Shown here one piece after another: positions 24,686 to 25,061 of a DNA stretch of 25,061 nt. The translations under genes and the position numbers were made by a program. Numbering within the stretch: position 1 is the first letter of the stretch; the number at the start of each line of letters is the position of its first letter. A model generated the notes under the pieces. That model did no database searches and was not told the origin of the DNA. It saw nothing but the letters and a program-made list of their open reading frames with translations. Source of the stretch: CAZNFR01 sp964572225 (GTDB lineage Bacteria > Bacteroidota > Bacteroidia > Bacteroidales > GCA-2748055); NCBI GenBank assembly GCA_964572225.1, contig CAZNFR010000053.1:1-25061 (forward strand), written 5' to 3'.

Positions 24686-24719
24686 CCTGTATTTTATACT
24701 TAATCACACCATTCTCACG
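24673..24719 (-). promoter_or_regulatory. Antiterminator helix (regions 2:3) of the ilv attenuator
   Basis: CGTGAGAATGG (24719-24709) and CCATTCTCACG (24683-24673) are perfect complements over 11 bp. The downstream arm takes most of the 5' arm of the terminator, so the two structures exclude each other. The leader stop codon (24717-24715) lies inside the upstream arm. An earlier leader segment, CATTCTT (24736-24730), can pair with GAGAATG of region 2, giving the 1:2 hairpin of a four-region attenuator. Confidence 0.85.
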
Positions 24720-24780
24720 TCATCATTCCAAGAATGACTATAACAACGACGACGAGGATAATGGTACGGCTTACACTCAT
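24715..24780 (-). CDS. Branched-chain amino acid leader peptide of the ilv operon
   Basis: A 21-residue open frame, ATG at 24780 and TGA at 24717-24715, too short for ordinary gene calling. After MSVSRT come eleven consecutive branched-chain codons, residues 7-17 reading IILVVVVIVIL, then GMMT. In all, 12 of 21 codons are Ile, Leu or Val, the three end products of the pathway the operon serves. Ribosome stalling on this run when charged tRNA is scarce should free region 2 for the antiterminator. Reaching the stop codon, which is inside region 2, should block it and allow termination. The peptide is a sensor and needs no further function. Its position and content match enterobacterial ilv leaders, although the sequence is different. 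Confidence 0.9.
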   Translation of the reverse strand: MSVSRTIILVVVVIVILGMMT

Positions 24781-24799
24781 TTCTGCATGTTTTCTGAGA

Positions 24800-24829
24800 C
24801 AAATATATCCATTTACCATTTCCTTCAAA
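24800..24829 (-). promoter_or_regulatory. Bacteroidota-type promoter of the ilv operon
   Basis: On the minus strand TTTG (24829-24826) and TATATTTG (24807-24800) match the -33 and -7 elements with an 18-bp gap. Transcription would start near 24795, about 15 nt before the leader ATG. This is the only place in the window where I find both elements at good spacing. Confidence 0.75.
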
Positions 24830-24888
24830 ATAAATCTATGTTAAAAAACACTTAACCTTAAATGGGATGGTAATTATTTGGATTATGG

Positions 24889-24928
24889 TTACAAATTGTA
24901 AATAAACAGCAGGAAAAACTATAGTTTT
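24889..24928. repeat. Two short palindromes between the SRP RNA gene and the ilv promoter
   Basis: TTACAAATTGTAA (24889-24901) is a 13-bp dyad, and AAAACTATAGTTTT (24915-24928) is a perfect 14-bp palindrome. They lie 60-100 bp upstream of the ilv -33 element and beyond the SRP RNA T tract. They could be operators, but the region is AT-rich and both may be chance. Confidence 0.45.
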
Positions 24929-24981
24929 ATTACAATCTGAAAGTGAGTTGTGATTTTTGGGAATTTTAAGGGGGTTTGTCG

Positions 24982-24989
24982 AAAAAAAA
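24982..24989 (-). terminator. T tract ending the SRP RNA transcript
   Basis: Eight T on the minus strand follow GCTTGCCCTC, the 3' strand of the closing helix of the SRP RNA. The 5' strand of that helix lies beyond the window end, so the stem itself cannot be seen. Confidence 0.65.
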
Positions 24990-25061
24990 GAGGGCAAGCT
25001 ACTCATATCGCACCGCTACAACCGCCTACCCTTGCTACCTTCCGGTCCTGGGGGAGTTCAG
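24990..25061 (-). ncRNA. ffs: Signal recognition particle RNA, 4.5S type (5' end beyond window)
   Basis: The minus strand contains CAGGACCGGAAGGTAGCAAG near 25030-25050. This is the conserved apical tetraloop and Ffh-binding bulge region of bacterial SRP RNA (CAGGxCCGGAAGGxAGCA). The 3' strand continues to GCTTGCCC before the T tract. About 72 nt are in the window; the small bacterial form is about 100 nt, so the 5' arm and the promoter lie to the right. The RNA joins Ffh to deliver membrane and secreted proteins to the translocon. Confidence 0.93.

Noticed and set aside
24640..24800. A metabolite-binding riboswitch before ilvD
   Set aside because: The translated Ile/Leu/Val run and competing helices explain the structure fully; no known riboswitch core was recognised.

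Overview
The window looks like a chromosomal stretch from a member of the Bacteroidota, probably an anaerobe or facultative anaerobe. The evidence is a short primary sigma factor that lacks region 1.1, a Rho factor with a long charged insert, several exact matches to the Bacteroidota -7 promoter element (TAnnTTTG), mostly absent Shine-Dalgarno sequences, and Bacteroidota-type KARI and ComEC proteins. A full-length pyruvate:ferredoxin oxidoreductase and an oxygen-labile type of dihydroxyacid dehydratase suggest anaerobic metabolism. I see no mobile elements, CRISPR arrays, tRNAs or phage genes. Most of the window is conserved housekeeping DNA.

Layout. Positions 1-3000 hold a saccharopine/alanine dehydrogenase-like oxidoreductase (+), then rpe and the primary sigma factor rpoD (both -). 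A 366-bp divergent region separates rpoD from rho (+). After rho come a palindromic terminator-like element and a C-rich 8-bp tandem repeat, then nifJ (+) with a strong terminator. Next are ruvX and def (+), a DHOD-like flavoprotein (-), comEC (+), and the potassium uptake pair trkA-trkH (+, overlapping by 1 nt). Positions 16126-18038 carry three minus-strand genes: a YciO/YrdC-family protein, a rhomboid protease and a membrane-anchored SRPBCC protein.

The right-hand third (18132-24830, minus strand) is one branched-chain amino acid operon: leader peptide, ilvD, ilvB, ilvN, ilvC, ilvA. Together these enzymes make 2-ketobutyrate from threonine and carry both the isoleucine and valine branches up to the 2-keto acids. 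No transaminase (ilvE) is present in the window. The window ends inside the SRP RNA gene (ffs, minus strand).

The most interesting element is the ilv leader, which is too short to be noticed as a gene. It is a 21-residue peptide with 11 consecutive Ile/Leu/Val codons. Its stop codon lies inside one arm of a perfect 11-bp antiterminator, which competes with a 10-bp intrinsic terminator placed 14 nt before ilvD. This is the complete layout of a ribosome-mediated transcription attenuator, with a good Bacteroidota promoter 20 bp upstream of the leader start codon. Second in interest is the C-rich repeat just downstream of rho, which could act as a Rho-loading site in RNA and as a G-quadruplex on the opposite DNA strand.
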